From Bolinopsis microptera (Eukaryota; Ctenophora; Tentaculata; Lobata; Bolinopsidae): a DNA stretch of 64,000 bases. Under the pieces are notes generated by a model. The model made no database searches and was not told where the DNA came from. It was given only the letters and a program-made list of their open reading frames with translations. The stretch covers positions 15,908,983 to 15,972,982 of the forward strand of contig NC_087077.1 of the NCBI RefSeq assembly GCF_026151205.1, in the 5' to 3' direction. Positions 51,001 to 61,079 of this stretch are shown here, piece by piece (position 1 is the stretch's first letter; every line of letters starts with the position of its first letter). The translations under genes and the position numbers were made by a program.

Positions 51001-53093
51001 ATGCGACAAAGTTTATCTAGAGGATGAAACGATTATCTTAGGGTGAGAGGGTTTATATAGTTTCATAGTGTGACACATTTTACATCATCGTGCCATTCAG
51101 TAGGGTAACTAATATTTACCAATATCCTCAAACTTCAATGAACGTGTCCATATACCTTACTCGGGAATATTATAACCGGGATAAAGTGGTGGATTTTGGA
51201 AGATTCCGCCATATTTTTCCCGGTCAAAAATTTTACCAGTCATAAAAATACCCGCCGACTCAGATTATGGGGTTCCAAGGGGGTCGTGATCATCATATTT
51301 TACCTGAAGTCTCATATGTGCTAGAGAAGACTTTTGAAGCAGTGGATGGAGGGCTGTAACTTTATTGGCGGTTGCTACCATAATTTCGTTATAAAAATCA
51401 CAATTTGGTTATAGAAATCAGATTTCAGGGTGGACCGTGATTCTCACTTCTCTTGCCCATGAATCAGTGAATCGTAGAGAAGAAAACGATTTATATGTTA
51501 TAGAAGAAAACGAAAATAATAATAATATATAATATATATTATAATAATAATGTCTCTAAAGATTGATCGCTTCTCGTGTGCAGTGTGTAGACTAAAGAAA
51601 AAGGGAGTTTTTCCCGTTAAAGTAACTTGTGGCCACATCCCGCTAGAAGTGAGTAAACTGTGCCACTATTTCATGGTCCACGGTGGATTGATTACTGGAG
51701 CAGTTGAAGATGCAAAGCCAAGACGTTCCCCAATACCAAGCGGTGGGCAGGAAATTAAGCTCCGGCTGACCTTCAGAGCAGTAGCCCCATTAGCGGACAA
51801 AATGAAAGTCTTGTTAAGACAACAATACAACTTCGAATTTGAAGGTCAGCAGCAGGGGGATATCAATCATGATAATGGAGGGGACATTAGCGATAATGAG
51901 AATGAGAATACGCTTTAATGAAGATTTGACTTATTATTGCTATAGATTTATTTTCCTTTAAATACTAGACGTGTCTTTTTTTCTATTTCTGAGTAATATC
52001 AGTAACTAAAATTGAAATAACTTCTTTAACAAAAACAGAAATTTCGGTTGAAAATTTGTTGACCTCTGAAAAAAAAACTTGAAAGGTCGGCCACCGGTAA
52101 ATACATGACCGGGATAATTTGGCGGGTTTTGGGAAAGTCCGCCATATTTTTCCCGGTTATTAATTTTCCCAGTCATAAATTAACCCGCTATAATATTCAC
52201 GAGTAAGGTATACAAATCAAAGTAACCTTCTAGAATTCGTATCGGGGCATAATACAGGGTGGGCCAAAAGTCAGTGGGCATACGTTGGACTTAATAGCTC
52301 AGTCACTAATTGCCCAATTGAAATAATTCTTTCTGGTATGACTTACTACCACCACTGGTTCGAGGAATTTGTCATAACGGCTGAAAATTTAAAGAGTTCT
52401 TATCTCTCGATTACAGGAATAACATTATGTTCGGTAGCAAAGTAACAGAGTACGTGGATGAGCAAACGAAAAAACTAAAAATGTTAAAATATGTTGTTAA
52501 CATTTCTTAAAATGTGAAATTATTAAACAGTAAACACAACTGAAAACCAAAATCAAGAAAAAAGAAACGAGTAGTTACTACTCGTGATGAAGCTTTTTTA
52601 AAACGACCATCAAAAACGCCAAGGGCGATTATTTCAAACTAGTCTTGACCCGGGAGTAAGACAGGACGACATCAGCTATCATTCATCCAGTTACAAGGGC
52701 ACTAAATACTGGACAACTTAACAAGTGGTTGATGACGTGAATTTTTCTAATTTAGGTTTCCGACAAAAAGAACGAGTCCAAATTCTCAACTTATTACAAA
52801 TAAGCGAGATTATCGCGAGATTGTCGCGAGATTATCGCGAGATTATCGCGAGATTATGAATTTCAACATGCTCTGACGCATGATAAATAGGAAAAACAAG
52901 AAAGCGAAACCTAACAACACGTAGCAGAACGGTAAATATTAATTAAATATTAATTAGAAAATGTCACCAGGTTCCAGAAGCCTCCCCCGGAGTCACTTAG
53001 CTTTGTTTATGAGCGGGAACTGCGTGAAAAAACATCACTTCTGTTCGGAAGAGTAGCAAGAACATACACCATGCTTCTGAACGGTACTTTCAG
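39033..53093 (+). CDS. FAM227-like (FWWh domain) protein, 3' end uncertain
   Basis: Exons 39033-39186, 40665-40795, 42383-42523, 42719-42810 and 52971-53093 splice in frame with GT-AG junctions. Exon 4 ends in DLFWWFFLKK and exon 5 continues KFQKPPPESLSFVYERELRE then KTSLLFGRVARTYTMLL; this 'FWW ... F' pattern is the signature of the FWWh/FAM227 family, a metazoan family of poorly known function. Exon 1 begins MEVKKQVVKPSVWNLLERKI at the first ATG after the upstream region shared with MMP-B. The five exons give about 214 residues, versus some 500-570 in vertebrate FAM227 proteins. A candidate next exon at 57396 stops after 13 codons. Introns 2 (minisatellite) and 4 (10.2 kb with a nested antisense gene) are unusual. 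Confidence 0.7.
41122..42382. repeat. Minisatellite made of duplicated 3' splice sites
   Basis: About 21 units of 50-75 bp, each with a C-rich tract (CCCCCCTCCTCCCC), then AATATGTTCACTCCGCAG, then GACACAGGACTAAATCC. The last, at 42361-42397, is the true acceptor of exon 3: TTCACTCCACAG followed by GACACAGGACTAAAGAAG. A higher-order repeat of about 494 bp exists: units from 41161 to about 41560 recur in the same variant order from 41655 to about 42050. Its translated ORFs on both strands are artefacts. Confidence 0.9.
42811..43229. repeat. Intron sequence with dispersed repeat R2, copy 2
   Basis: R2 occupies about 43020-43095 (AACCTGGGGACCCCAG ... GAGTGACAGGCCGAGCGCGG). The rest of this stretch is unremarkable intron. 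Confidence 0.55.
43239..44320. mobile_element. 1.08-kb foldback element with internal tandem arrays
   Basis: The whole element is a near-perfect inverted repeat with its centre near 43780. It is flanked by a 9-bp direct repeat CGCTATCAA (43230-43238 and 44321-44329). Outer arms carry TCTATGCAACG units (with TCCCTGCAC variants), inner arms carry CCGGCTACTAG/CCGGCTATTAG units. Ends are GGGAAGTTGGTCGTTTAGCT and, reversed, GCAACTTGGTCGTTTAACT. No ORF. Foldback structure with a 9-bp duplication is seen in Mutator-like and foldback transposons. Confidence 0.9.
44774..47092 (-). CDS. NERD nuclease-related and SF1 helicase-like protein (single exon)
   Basis: An intact intronless frame of 772 residues. 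Residues 60-195 look like a NERD (nuclease-related) domain, with GECDFVVI (120-127) and VVIEVKN (133-139), the D and E-x-K expected of this restriction-endonuclease fold. C-terminally there is a superfamily-1 motor: P-loop GPAGTGKT (331-338), Walker B-like IFIDDFQ (481-487), VACDMVQ (520-526) in motif III position, KTLRNTYDL (561-569), EWPAVIALL (680-688) and motif VI YFAISRARVKCTVI (716-729). A Cys cluster (CQKCKK, 108-113; a second at 264-274) may bind metal. The tail is Lys-rich. NERD-helicase fusions are best known in prokaryotes, often linked to DNA processing or defence; the cellular role here is unknown. It lies antisense within the FAM227-like intron, 453 bp from the foldback element. 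Confidence 0.85.
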   Translation of the reverse strand: MTKNETQYEKYLRNGKDIFDTYCTAEDKQPLLFPRAPQHKYIDLYPDQDLPGTGSFENDRNQQRNYEAEVKVYRALEKLDKNIIVLSNFEYSHFQYHLGDLSHDKRKCQKCKKMAANREGECDFVVIAPNCFVVIEVKNMSHIDPDITDKDKQFQAEALTNTFKKSLQQRKKMAELIKRFSKRLTVLHFTAYPNLEKTFKNDFQISGNNKSTIIFKEDIDDFSKWWEDNVSDLVMNLSPEFRTKQEEVRNLFLAMWCTEKKKACDKSKCSLGRCILHIDEQLRSGRFTFRTNNPEVVPTPPLYRNFLGVDNLDMKQYDLINSTETFQCINGPAGTGKTVVLMAKILQLVLSDGNNKAVLFNFTKLIEDVEPSRRQEKTLEKAGVKHIFICATDPNTLFTRSRPHVLEIHARAEELNEEEWEKSLDNAPSELYCEVLKNLVDHQVVIVVLPYSEKHLDAFDQGCSSAELLQKLLTSLQGIKIFIDDFQVVMNWDGVEGCKEKGYVFIESLFELSKTQHVWVACDMVQCNYNASKESTHDGDSIIAILFNERMSSQHLTTMSKTLRNTYDLSGTLTVIREHIVGLMNTKTKYVNNVFPSHSPGHYIHGPKAVIHFLETGHDKLMSDIVAKELDKLCGDNILDRNVVGVVRNEYINFTAELTNDMLQSRDIESKELKSSYSAEWPAVIALLTWGMSTIFGESGEDNVGREHSEDLENLYFAISRARVKCTVIMYPFSAATDIRLCRHLTTLLKKLEDCADIRRYRNDKPKGKEKG
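47093..47402. promoter_or_regulatory. Upstream region of the NERD gene
   Basis: AT-rich 5' flank on the minus strand. It presumably includes the promoter, but no defined motif can be named. Confidence 0.3.
47403..47620 (+). pseudogene. LINE RNase H-type fragment
   Basis: An open stretch reads GRKHVNIAKTLNTTALSKNR, then HFITEHYGLNKHLHTI. The 'h.TgH.gLN.HLh.i' pattern is the usual end of the RNase H domain of LINE and other retroelement polyproteins. The Cys-rich motif that normally follows is not seen. It is a fragment inserted in the FAM227-like intron. Confidence 0.5.
47621..48296. other. No gene seen
   Basis: AT-rich sequence with a small duplicated block (ATCATGCATATGTT, near 47700-47730). 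No exon recognised. Confidence 0.35.
48297..51149. mobile_element. Motif-array DNA element E3
   Basis: Starts GGACACGTTCATTGAAGTTT, then GAGGAAATTGGTAAA, and ends with the inverse (TTTACCAATATCCTCAAACT, then TCAATGAACGTGTCC). The motif TGTGACGAAATTTACA, usually followed by TTTC.TGCCCC, occurs forward near 49643, 49795, 49947, 50108, 50268, 50408, 50609, 50774, 50927, 51002 and 51066, and in reverse (TGTAAA.T.TGTCACA) near 48490, 48630, 48790, 48943, 49116, 49270, 49427 and 49567. The left half contains a direct duplication of about 615 bp, the right half duplications of about 305 bp. No coding region. Confidence 0.8.
51153..52210. mobile_element. TA-flanked DNA element E4 with a small ORF
   Basis: Inverted ends TACCTTACTCGGGAATATTA and, reversed, TACCTTACTCGTGAATATTA, flanked by TA on both sides (51151-51152, 52211-52212). 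Subterminal blocks include CCGCCATATTTTTCCCGGT in direct orientation near both ends. It abuts the right end of E3. TA targets are typical of mariner-like elements; no transposase is seen. Confidence 0.7.
51550..51918 (+). CDS. Small unknown protein with N-terminal Cys motif inside E4
   Basis: An intact 122-residue single-exon frame. The N-terminus has FSCAVCRLKKKGVFPVKVTC then GHIP, i.e. a CxxC, a third Cys and a His, possibly a small zinc site. The middle is basic and the end acidic (DNENENTL). No family is recognised. It lies wholly between the inverted ends of E4, so it may be the element's own protein or a captured gene. Its codon use looks ordinary and the frame has no stops, which argues for coding, but 122 codons is not decisive. 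Confidence 0.5.
   Translation: MSLKIDRFSCAVCRLKKKGVFPVKVTCGHIPLEVSKLCHYFMVHGGLITGAVEDAKPRRSPIPSGGQEIKLRLTFRAVAPLADKMKVLLRQQYNFEFEGQQQGDINHDNGGDISDNENENTL
52211..52970. other. Intron sequence before FAM227-like exon 5
   Basis: Contains a possible terminus of a small DNA element near 52258 (AGGGTGGGCCAAAAGTCAGT). An 11-bp tandem repeat (GCGAGATTATC, about five units) lies at about 52803-52857. Confidence 0.5.
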
Positions 53094-53764
53094 GTAAGAT
53101 TACATAGCAGATCCTATTCATGTTTTTATGTTAACACGAAGCCAATATAATTAATGATGCCATCATCGCAGCCCGCTAGTTTCACTGCCTCTTAATATTG
53201 CCTAGTCACTGTGGAGGTCATCTTTCTGTGTCTTATATTACTGACCTGCTGGATGGTTGAGATAATGTGACCCAAAATAATCAGGAGAATTAGAAATATG
53301 CTGATGTTTGTTTGTTTGAAAACCAGTTTTTGCTGGTACCCATAAGGGCTTTGGAACCAATATATAATAAATTGTATGAATAAATCAAATCCCCGTGGGG
53401 CACGCGACATTCAAGATCTAGTTGCAAGCACATGTTATAAAACATTGTAAAATAGCCTCAAGACCAGAACTGCATATTGCTTGGGCTTCCAGCCCAGTTT
53501 GCTCAACAGTTCGTGGCCTACTTACCTAACTTAAAACCTTAGTGCAATGCTTGCAACAACTAAAATCCTATTCTATAACTAAGTTACCCTATTACGTATA
53601 ATCTAGAAGAGTGATGCAAAAAGTCAACTGATAACGCAACACAGTCTAATCATACTCTTATCAGTAGTTCCTCTAACCTCTGTTCTCAGTTATACAAAAA
53701 GTTTTAACTCCATGAAATTAACGTCACACACATACACAAATGCTTGACTTTCTCAAATAATTAG
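53094..53764. other. No gene seen
   Basis: Sequence downstream of FAM227-like exon 5. No exon or clear repeat recognised. Confidence 0.4.
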
Positions 53765-54265
53765 TCACTCAGCGACACAAACTTTATTGTTTTTTATGTA
53801 ATATTTCTTGCTCGGGTCCTTCTTGATTCCCTCTTTCATTTCCTGTACGAGCTTTTGGCGAGAGATTCGCTCATCCTGCGACCTGTCTGGAGATAAGTAG
53901 AGTTTGTTGTAGTTGAAATTGTAGTCTGCCACATCAACCGATTTCAAGACTTTTGCTCTGCTCAGAAATTCACGTACAATTTCAGGATCTCGCAAAGTAA
54001 CTTTTATCGGCCGTGATCGAGGGCTGTCAGACTTCTTTACTCCCACTCTCTCAATGTTTGTTATAGTCGGCCTTCCAATGAACTTCATAAAACCCCAAAT
54101 ATCACCCACGAGATCCCGTTCGTTCATTTCTTGCTCTTCACATTCGAGCTGTTCTGGGGCCCGATGTAAGCTGCAACCCAGAAGAAGAATTTTTCTGGTA
54201 GGAAAAACTGAGTCTTCCATTTTTTCTACAGAATTGTATCTTTCTCTCCACTGTTTTAAAAACAA
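53765..54265 (-). CDS. ORF1/gag-like protein of non-LTR retrotransposon type
   Basis: An intact 166-residue frame. The segment RPIKVTLRDPEIVREFLSRA, then NKLYLSPDRSQDERISRQKL, then KKDPSKKYYIKNNKVC is characteristic of ORF1-like proteins of LINE retrotransposons common in cnidarian and other invertebrate genomes, which bind element RNA or DNA. A second Met at residue 16 (MEDSVFPTRK) is an alternative start. No reverse transcriptase or endonuclease is next to it, so it is a lone fragment or a solo gene. The intact frame in a region full of decayed repeats is notable. Confidence 0.65.
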   Translation of the reverse strand: MFLKQWRERYNSVEKMEDSVFPTRKILLLGCSLHRAPEQLECEEQEMNERDLVGDIWGFMKFIGRPTITNIERVGVKKSDSPRSRPIKVTLRDPEIVREFLSRAKVLKSVDVADYNFNYNKLYLSPDRSQDERISRQKLVQEMKEGIKKDPSKKYYIKNNKVCVAE

Positions 54266-57200
54266 AAACCTTTCTACCAGCGAACTTGCGGATTTAACAA
54301 TATCCTATTGCCTCCTAACTCGTGATACTGAAAATACACCTATAAAATAACTAATGAAACTAGAAAGATAATTCCAAGTGTTTTACAAGAGTTACAGCTT
54401 CTAGAATTACCATAGAAAATGTATTTTCGGGTGTCGGAAGGTAATTGTAGTTGAATTTATGTTATATGATGCGCGGGTATGTACATAACCTACCGAGGGC
54501 TGGTAGGGTAGTAGAAAGTACCATAATACACGTTTCATCGTCTAGACGGCTATACTACTGTTCTAGGCTAAGTAGCACGTGGTTAACAGTACAATTTTGT
54601 GCACGTTTACTAGCTACTTACCCTGAATACCTTTATCTACCTTCCTCCTTCCCTAATGATAGGTTTTAATAGCAGACGCCCTAACTTCTAGAAGGGAATC
54701 ACAGGAATGAGGTTTTGTGTGTGACAGAGACAGAAATACTTGTGGATTAATAAATAGGTACATAGTGGTCACAGTGTTTACAGGGATCAGTCTGTGATTA
54801 AGCAATACCACGTTAAATCAGGCGTGAGTGGTGCCTACTCCGCAAGCATTTAGCGTGTTATTAGTTGTAATCTTAATTACTAGATCCCCGTACACACCTA
54901 ACTCGCGAACAGTGTACTCGTCAGTTCGTTCTTCTGTCTCAAGGGAATGTCACGTGGTTTTAGTACACAAGGTGACATCACCAATATATCACTTACAACA
55001 ATGCATTATTTGCTGATCAATACCTCTCGGCTTGTCCGGTGTAGTTTATTTAATGTACCATTGTATCGTCTCGCAAAATACATATAGTAGCGGGTTGCGG
55101 AGTCACAGTAATAAGGCAAATGAGAAGGAGGCACGCTTGGAATAATGGTGGAAGACAAGCGATTGGATCAGGGAGGATTATATATGTCTGCAACTACTCA
55201 TATTATTATCATTTATACTGCAACTACTCATAATTATATATCATTATATACTCAGCGGTATTATTATTAGACTAACTTTAACTTGGTTTAAAATATATAA
55301 TAATTGTTAATAATTTGTGGGTTTGCTCAGAAATTGATGCGAGGGTAAAGGTTACCGTTTAGATTTAGATTTGTTAGTTAAGATTCATAAATTAAACCTG
55401 ACCTTAATTGTTACTTAATTATTTTAAAGTGTATCTAAATATTTAACACACACAATTAGGGCCGTTCGGGGCCGTATTGAATGAGATAGCAAGAAGAAAT
55501 CCTCATGTATCAACAATTCTTAATGTTTCGTCAGTAATGATTTCAACTTACAGCTATTAATCTCTGTAGCAGAGTAAATATTTTAATTAATGTATATAAC
55601 CTATTATACGGTTAATAGGGGCTACTTCACGACCACCCACCTAACATTGTTCACTGCTACAAATATCTCCACCTTAAATGGATCTATTAATTGGGTTCTG
55701 ATGTTCTTTCAGTGCAGTTTTTTAAATTAATCCGAATGATTTAAATGATAGAGTCTGTGACCATGATGTCATTTCTTTTTATGGACCACAAGGAAACATG
55801 TGAGCATTGCCTTGGTTGGGCCAATAAGCCATTATACTCTTAGGTATACTTATATCATATAACTTATATTTAAACGAGGTTTTATGCTTTTAAGGTACGG
55901 CGTAAATAATAGAGTTCGTTACGTGGTGACCTGCTTTTACGAGGAGGACACCCCCGCCCCCACTGTATACCTTTAAATATCTGGTATACTACACCATGAT
56001 CTAGCTTGCACAGTGAGTTATATGAGATTAATAAGAGGTTTACCGAGTACATATAGGGGGACGTGATATTATATTAAGTGATCATTTAGACACCTTTAGT
56101 CATACCATCTTATTTACTTCTACTTACGGTGCCTTGCGTGGTCTGTAACTTGGTTAAATGATATCATGTTTTAAATATTTGGCACCCATGATTATTTATA
56201 TGTGGTAGTTCAAACTATTCAAGATGATTTAATCTAATGAGGCTAGGCAGGCTTTAAATACTGGTGTGGAAATTACCCTTGCAAGGACCCAGGATAATAC
56301 AAGTGTACTAGAGGTGGATTTAAGCTTCAGTGTTGCTGAGTCGCATTGAATGATGTAAATTTGGACAATCCAATAAAGATTTGACGAGTTTGATCAGAGG
56401 AAAACAACAACACGAGAGCTGTTAAACCGAAAGGGATAAAAAATTTGTCGCGTAACCGACAAATTCGATATTATTTACACGTGCTAAGAAATAACTAATA
56501 ATTGCTTTTCGTTTGGAACAAAAATAATTTATTTGTAGTATATGTTGTTTAATGTTATTTCTTTTACGGAAAAATTCCTAACCCCATTCAACTCTTCTAT
56601 TGTTTTCGGTGTGGGTTATGAAAATGAACAAACAAAATACTCTCTTATTGTTTCGTTGGGTTCGTTTTGTAATGAGCTCCTGACAATGATCTTTGCGTCG
56701 TCCGCACACCCTCCGATTCAACGTAGGGGTCATCTGTACCTCCTTATGCCTGCTGGAGTGGCGGAAAGTGTTAATAGTTTTATAGTAATAGTTACCAGTA
56801 CTATGTTTACAGTTCAATACAATGTAGTTTTATGAAGGGGTATCCTGTAAGATTTCCATCTTTTAGAGGTACTCCTGGGCCTCTCATTTAACCCTCAATC
56901 AAGTATCCTAACATCCGGGTGAGTCAACGAGGAGATCGCATAGCTCCTATGGATCTTAGCTATTCCTATAGGACTAAGTGGAGTAGTATTTGTAACGACT
57001 AAATATTTACTGACGGTCAAGTCGCGGGTTTAGTGAATCTATGTATCAACGATGGACTTCAAGACCGATGCCAGATAAGAATTCGAATTAAAACTTACCC
57101 CCCCCCCCCCCCCCCCCCCCCCCACCCCCCCCCCCCCCCCCCCCCTATATCACAATAAAATGCAGGATCGCTTAAAGTCAACGATAAAACATAAGAGTTA

Positions 57201-57395
57201 AAAATAATAATATGTTATATCATACTTTATTAATCAGTGAAGAAAGCATATTACACCGCTTCAAACAAATTAGTGTATGATAAAGGGATTTCGTGATTAA
57301 TACTATTGCCACATTTGTTGAGTGCGCGCTATTATACTATGTATCATATACTCGAGATTATTATATAATTTACTGCTATTCAATTTCCCTTACAG
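54266..57395. other. No gene seen; poly-C tract at 57101-57145
   Basis: AT-rich. ORFs at 54451-54669 and 56542-56835 show no domain and look like chance frames. A nearly pure C run of about 45 bases lies at 57101-57145. Confidence 0.4.
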
Positions 57396-57438
57396 AAAAT
57401 GCTTACATCCCAATCAGTTCAAGGAAATGATTATGTGA
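57396..57438 (+). other. Candidate 3' exon of the FAM227-like gene
   Basis: After a good 3' splice site (CAATTTCCCTTACAG) the phase left by exon 5 continues as KCLHPNQFKEMIM and stops at TGA 57436-57438. Past the stop the same frame reads IFGDWLVQCSPWQL, which also looks protein-like, so the TGA could be a lesion. Weak evidence. Confidence 0.3.
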
Positions 57439-60400
57439 ATATTCGGGGACTGGCTAGTGCAGTGTAGCCCATGGCAACTGATCGAGGGAGTGAGCTGTCA
57501 ACTGACTATATATCTAGTCTGTATTTATACATGCAAATTGGCATGGTGGACCAGAATTTACAACAATATTTATGTTGCGTTGATTATGTCATTGTTGAAA
57601 TCTCTGTAAGGCCAATTTTAGCTGCTTTTACTTTATATTCTCGCTTAATATCTTAATAGTAAATTCTGGGGTCACCTTCTCAATTACTTGACCAGTCCTG
57701 GGGACATGGCAAACAATCAGCATTAAAAACAAAACAACTTATCGATACTTTATTATGAATAAATATATATTTTCGTTTCAAATATCATATAACTTGAGAA
57801 CACAAGCAGGAAATAAAACTGTACTTAGGTTCGTCTGATAGAAATATTGAACATAACTTAGCGTTCAGTTACTGACAAAACAACTACGTTCATGAAGCTT
57901 CATGGCTACATACTGAATTTGACAGCAAAACTCAACTAGATACAAACTACAAACTAATAGATCAACTAATAATAATGTTTAAATATTCTCTAACGTTTGA
58001 TAGTCCTGAGAGAGGATGTGTTCGGTCCTCTGGTAAAAGGATCCTCACTTGCTTGCAAGTCAACACTTTCCACCTGACTGCAGTGCCCCTGGCCACTCCA
58101 CTCTATTATAGGATGGGCCGAGTGTTCAGTCTGTGATCATGTGATCGAGCTGCGTTGAGGGGCTAACTTCTTCAGGGGCGTCTGCAGTCCTTTCTCCGCC
58201 GGGACCTTCGTTCTGAATCAGTTCTTGACTTGCTCCTCGTGCAGACTCACGTCAGTGGGCGGATTATCTGTCTTTTCACTTGCTGATAGTATTTTTTGTC
58301 GTCAAAAACTTTTTCATGATCTTTATTTGTGTGTCTGTGAAATGAGTTCTTGGTTTTCTTGGACGTTTTTTCTCGAAAAAATAAGGAGTTATATGTTTTT
58401 CCATTGATATCATCGGGCATGTTTTAGTACACCAGAGGTTGAGGAGGAAAAATCAATTTCTGTAGGGAAGAGGTTTTGTGAGGGTCGTGCATGAGGGGGT
58501 GGTGGCAGGGGACAAATTTTTTTTCTTGATTCTTCTTTTGATCGGTTCTCTGAGTATCGTTACTGGCCTGAACTGAACTGGTTGTATATAGTTCCCAGTG
58601 TTATGCAATAGAAATCACATCTGTTTGACTCAGTTTGCACAGCTTGGCATAGGTCATAACATGTGCTGAATTATAACATCACTCTAGGCATGTCATGATA
58701 TGTGAAATGCTTGCAAGCTTCGGATCTGTAACTCCATTTTGATTTGCAGGGATTCACAGATTTGTTTCTCGTTTAAGTTTGCCTTGACTTGGGAGTGTGC
58801 TCCCAGTGTTTATTAGGTGATCTGGTGTTGAAACAAGCTCCCACAGCCAACACAAACGTGGCAATGAGTTGTAGGGATAGAGGGCATGATCAGGAGCAAT
58901 GGAAGCATTTTCAAAATAGGATTCATTCTCTTTAACATCACCGTCTTTAGACAAGTGATGTTCACTTAGTTACCTAGACAATAATTTGTAAGTTTCTCAA
59001 GAGTAAAAAGTCTAGATACAATAAAAATGATGTTGATCTATTGACAGTTACAGTGCTGAAATTTCTAGCAATGTGATGGGTAATTCCGGAATACATTTCA
59101 ACTATAAATATTGATTAAAACTATTTTTAATCACATCCCAAGTTTTCTGCTTTTACAAGCTCGTACACTTTAAAGTGACCTGCCGAAGCTCAGCTGCATA
59201 AATATAATTTCTCATCCTTTCCTGCAACATAAATTATCCCACTTTGCATGAGTGTTGATACAGAATGCGCATATGGGGACCTATGAAGAAATGCCGATTC
59301 TACATATATAATGTCTATAAATCAAACTGGTGTTCATATGAGAGAATTGTTGGCCACTCTCTATACTGTCGCACTCTCTGCTTGCATACCTGAAGGAGAA
59401 GCATGAAGTTAATTAAATTTTTTGTAAGCTGTCAATCATAATAATAAGAACGACAAATTTAGTCTACCATTTAAATTTAGTCAAATTTTGACTAAAATTG
59501 TTGTAAACCAAATTTCATGAGACTAAAATTTTAAAGGGACCAAAATTTCGTACAGCATATATGACATGAATATTATTGAGCTTCTTTATTTTTAATTAAT
59601 ATAATGACTTCAACCGTTCCTACAGCTGACCTATTTGTTGGGATGCAAGACCGTTGTGGAAACAAAAATCTCGCTTGAAATCAGGAGAAAAATCAAAAAA
59701 ATGGACTGGCAACCTGGTCTCAAAAAAGTCGAAAAATGTGACCTAAACTTGTTTGTAGATAAAAAGATTTGCGAAATTTGCAGAAAAGATTATGTTAACA
59801 AAATTAGGGTAACAACAATTTATGGTAACCAAATTTGTTTTGAACCAAATTTATTGGCCCTAGGTTATTGTTAACAGTTGACACTCCATTGTATTTACCG
59901 TTTAACTTGCTGTTTATTGCACTACCACTGACCACTAACCAGTCATGGGTCATGTGTGGTTGCTCTCCTCGGAGGGGTGCTGCCAATTGCCATCAAGACC
60001 CTGGTTACTGCATGGTAAGACCCATAACAACAACTACACCAGGATAGTTTGGATTTACACCTTGCTGCACAGAGGACCCTATTGAATTGTCATGATCATG
60101 ACGAAGTCTTGATGGAGTCTACCCTAAGATTGGCCAGATGAAAGTGGATAATTTAGACTAATTTAGTCATTACATGACGGGTAGGGTTGTTAAGTACTGG
60201 AACTGGGAAGGTGACTGTGGTTGTTAGGTTTACACTAGGTTGTGTGCTGTGTTTTGTTTGGAATCCTGCTGTCGTGTTTGAAGTTGTTCATTTGTAATAT
60301 TTATATTTTTGTTTATCGTAGCTGTATGAACATATACTTTATGAACGTAGCTTTTTGGTATTAATTTTTATATATTTTGGAGAAAAAAGTGAGGGAAAGA

Positions 60401-61079
60401 TGATAGTTTGGGCCAGTAATACTTAATAAGTCGCCAATGCACAATCTAAAAGTTGTGGACCTTCAGTTAAGCCTTTCAATTGTTAATAAAGACTGTTATT
60501 CTAAAAAAGGGAACACTCTACAAGATTCAAAAATCGTTAATTTCAAACTCACCAAGGGTTAAATGCAGTGGCGTATGGAAACGATGGGGGGGTGGGGGGT
60601 TGCCATCATGAAAACAACAGATTTTTAAAAGGAAACAAACAAATGTTTCCCTTACAAGAAATATTATATTCGACTTAATTCCGGAGACCTAAATGATTTG
60701 GGAACGACAATATGGGCTTTGATGGAAAAATAAATTTATTTAAATTATTTTTCATATTTAGTGCAATGATTATTTTGTAGACACTTGTTATGTCATAATC
60801 TTTTACTTAATACTTACTTCTTACTTCAAACAGTCACCCATCCTACCAGTGCAGAACGTTACATGAATTGGTGTCCCCCCCCCCCCCCCCCACTCCAGGG
60901 CTTTTTCATTAATCTTAATCTACTTAACAACTGAATAGTCCAATATTTATTAATTAATAAATAATAATAACAATCTAATATAAATAATAAATATAATAAT
61001 AATAATCTAATAATAATCTCCTTATTGCTTAAATAACTGGGTCCTTCAGTTTTCCCTAAAACTTCATTTGAAAACATTC
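57439..61079. other. No gene seen
   Basis: AT-rich, repeat-poor by eye, with short frames only (57471, 58225, 59635). A poly-C run is at 60876-60890 and an AAT/ATA-rich tract near 60945-61020. Confidence 0.35.

Noticed and set aside
48297-51149. CRISPR-like array
   Set aside because: Repeats are degenerate, occur in both orientations, spacing varies widely, and the genome is eukaryotic.
56542-56835. 97-codon plus-strand ORF
   Set aside because: No recognisable family, no splice or neighbour support.
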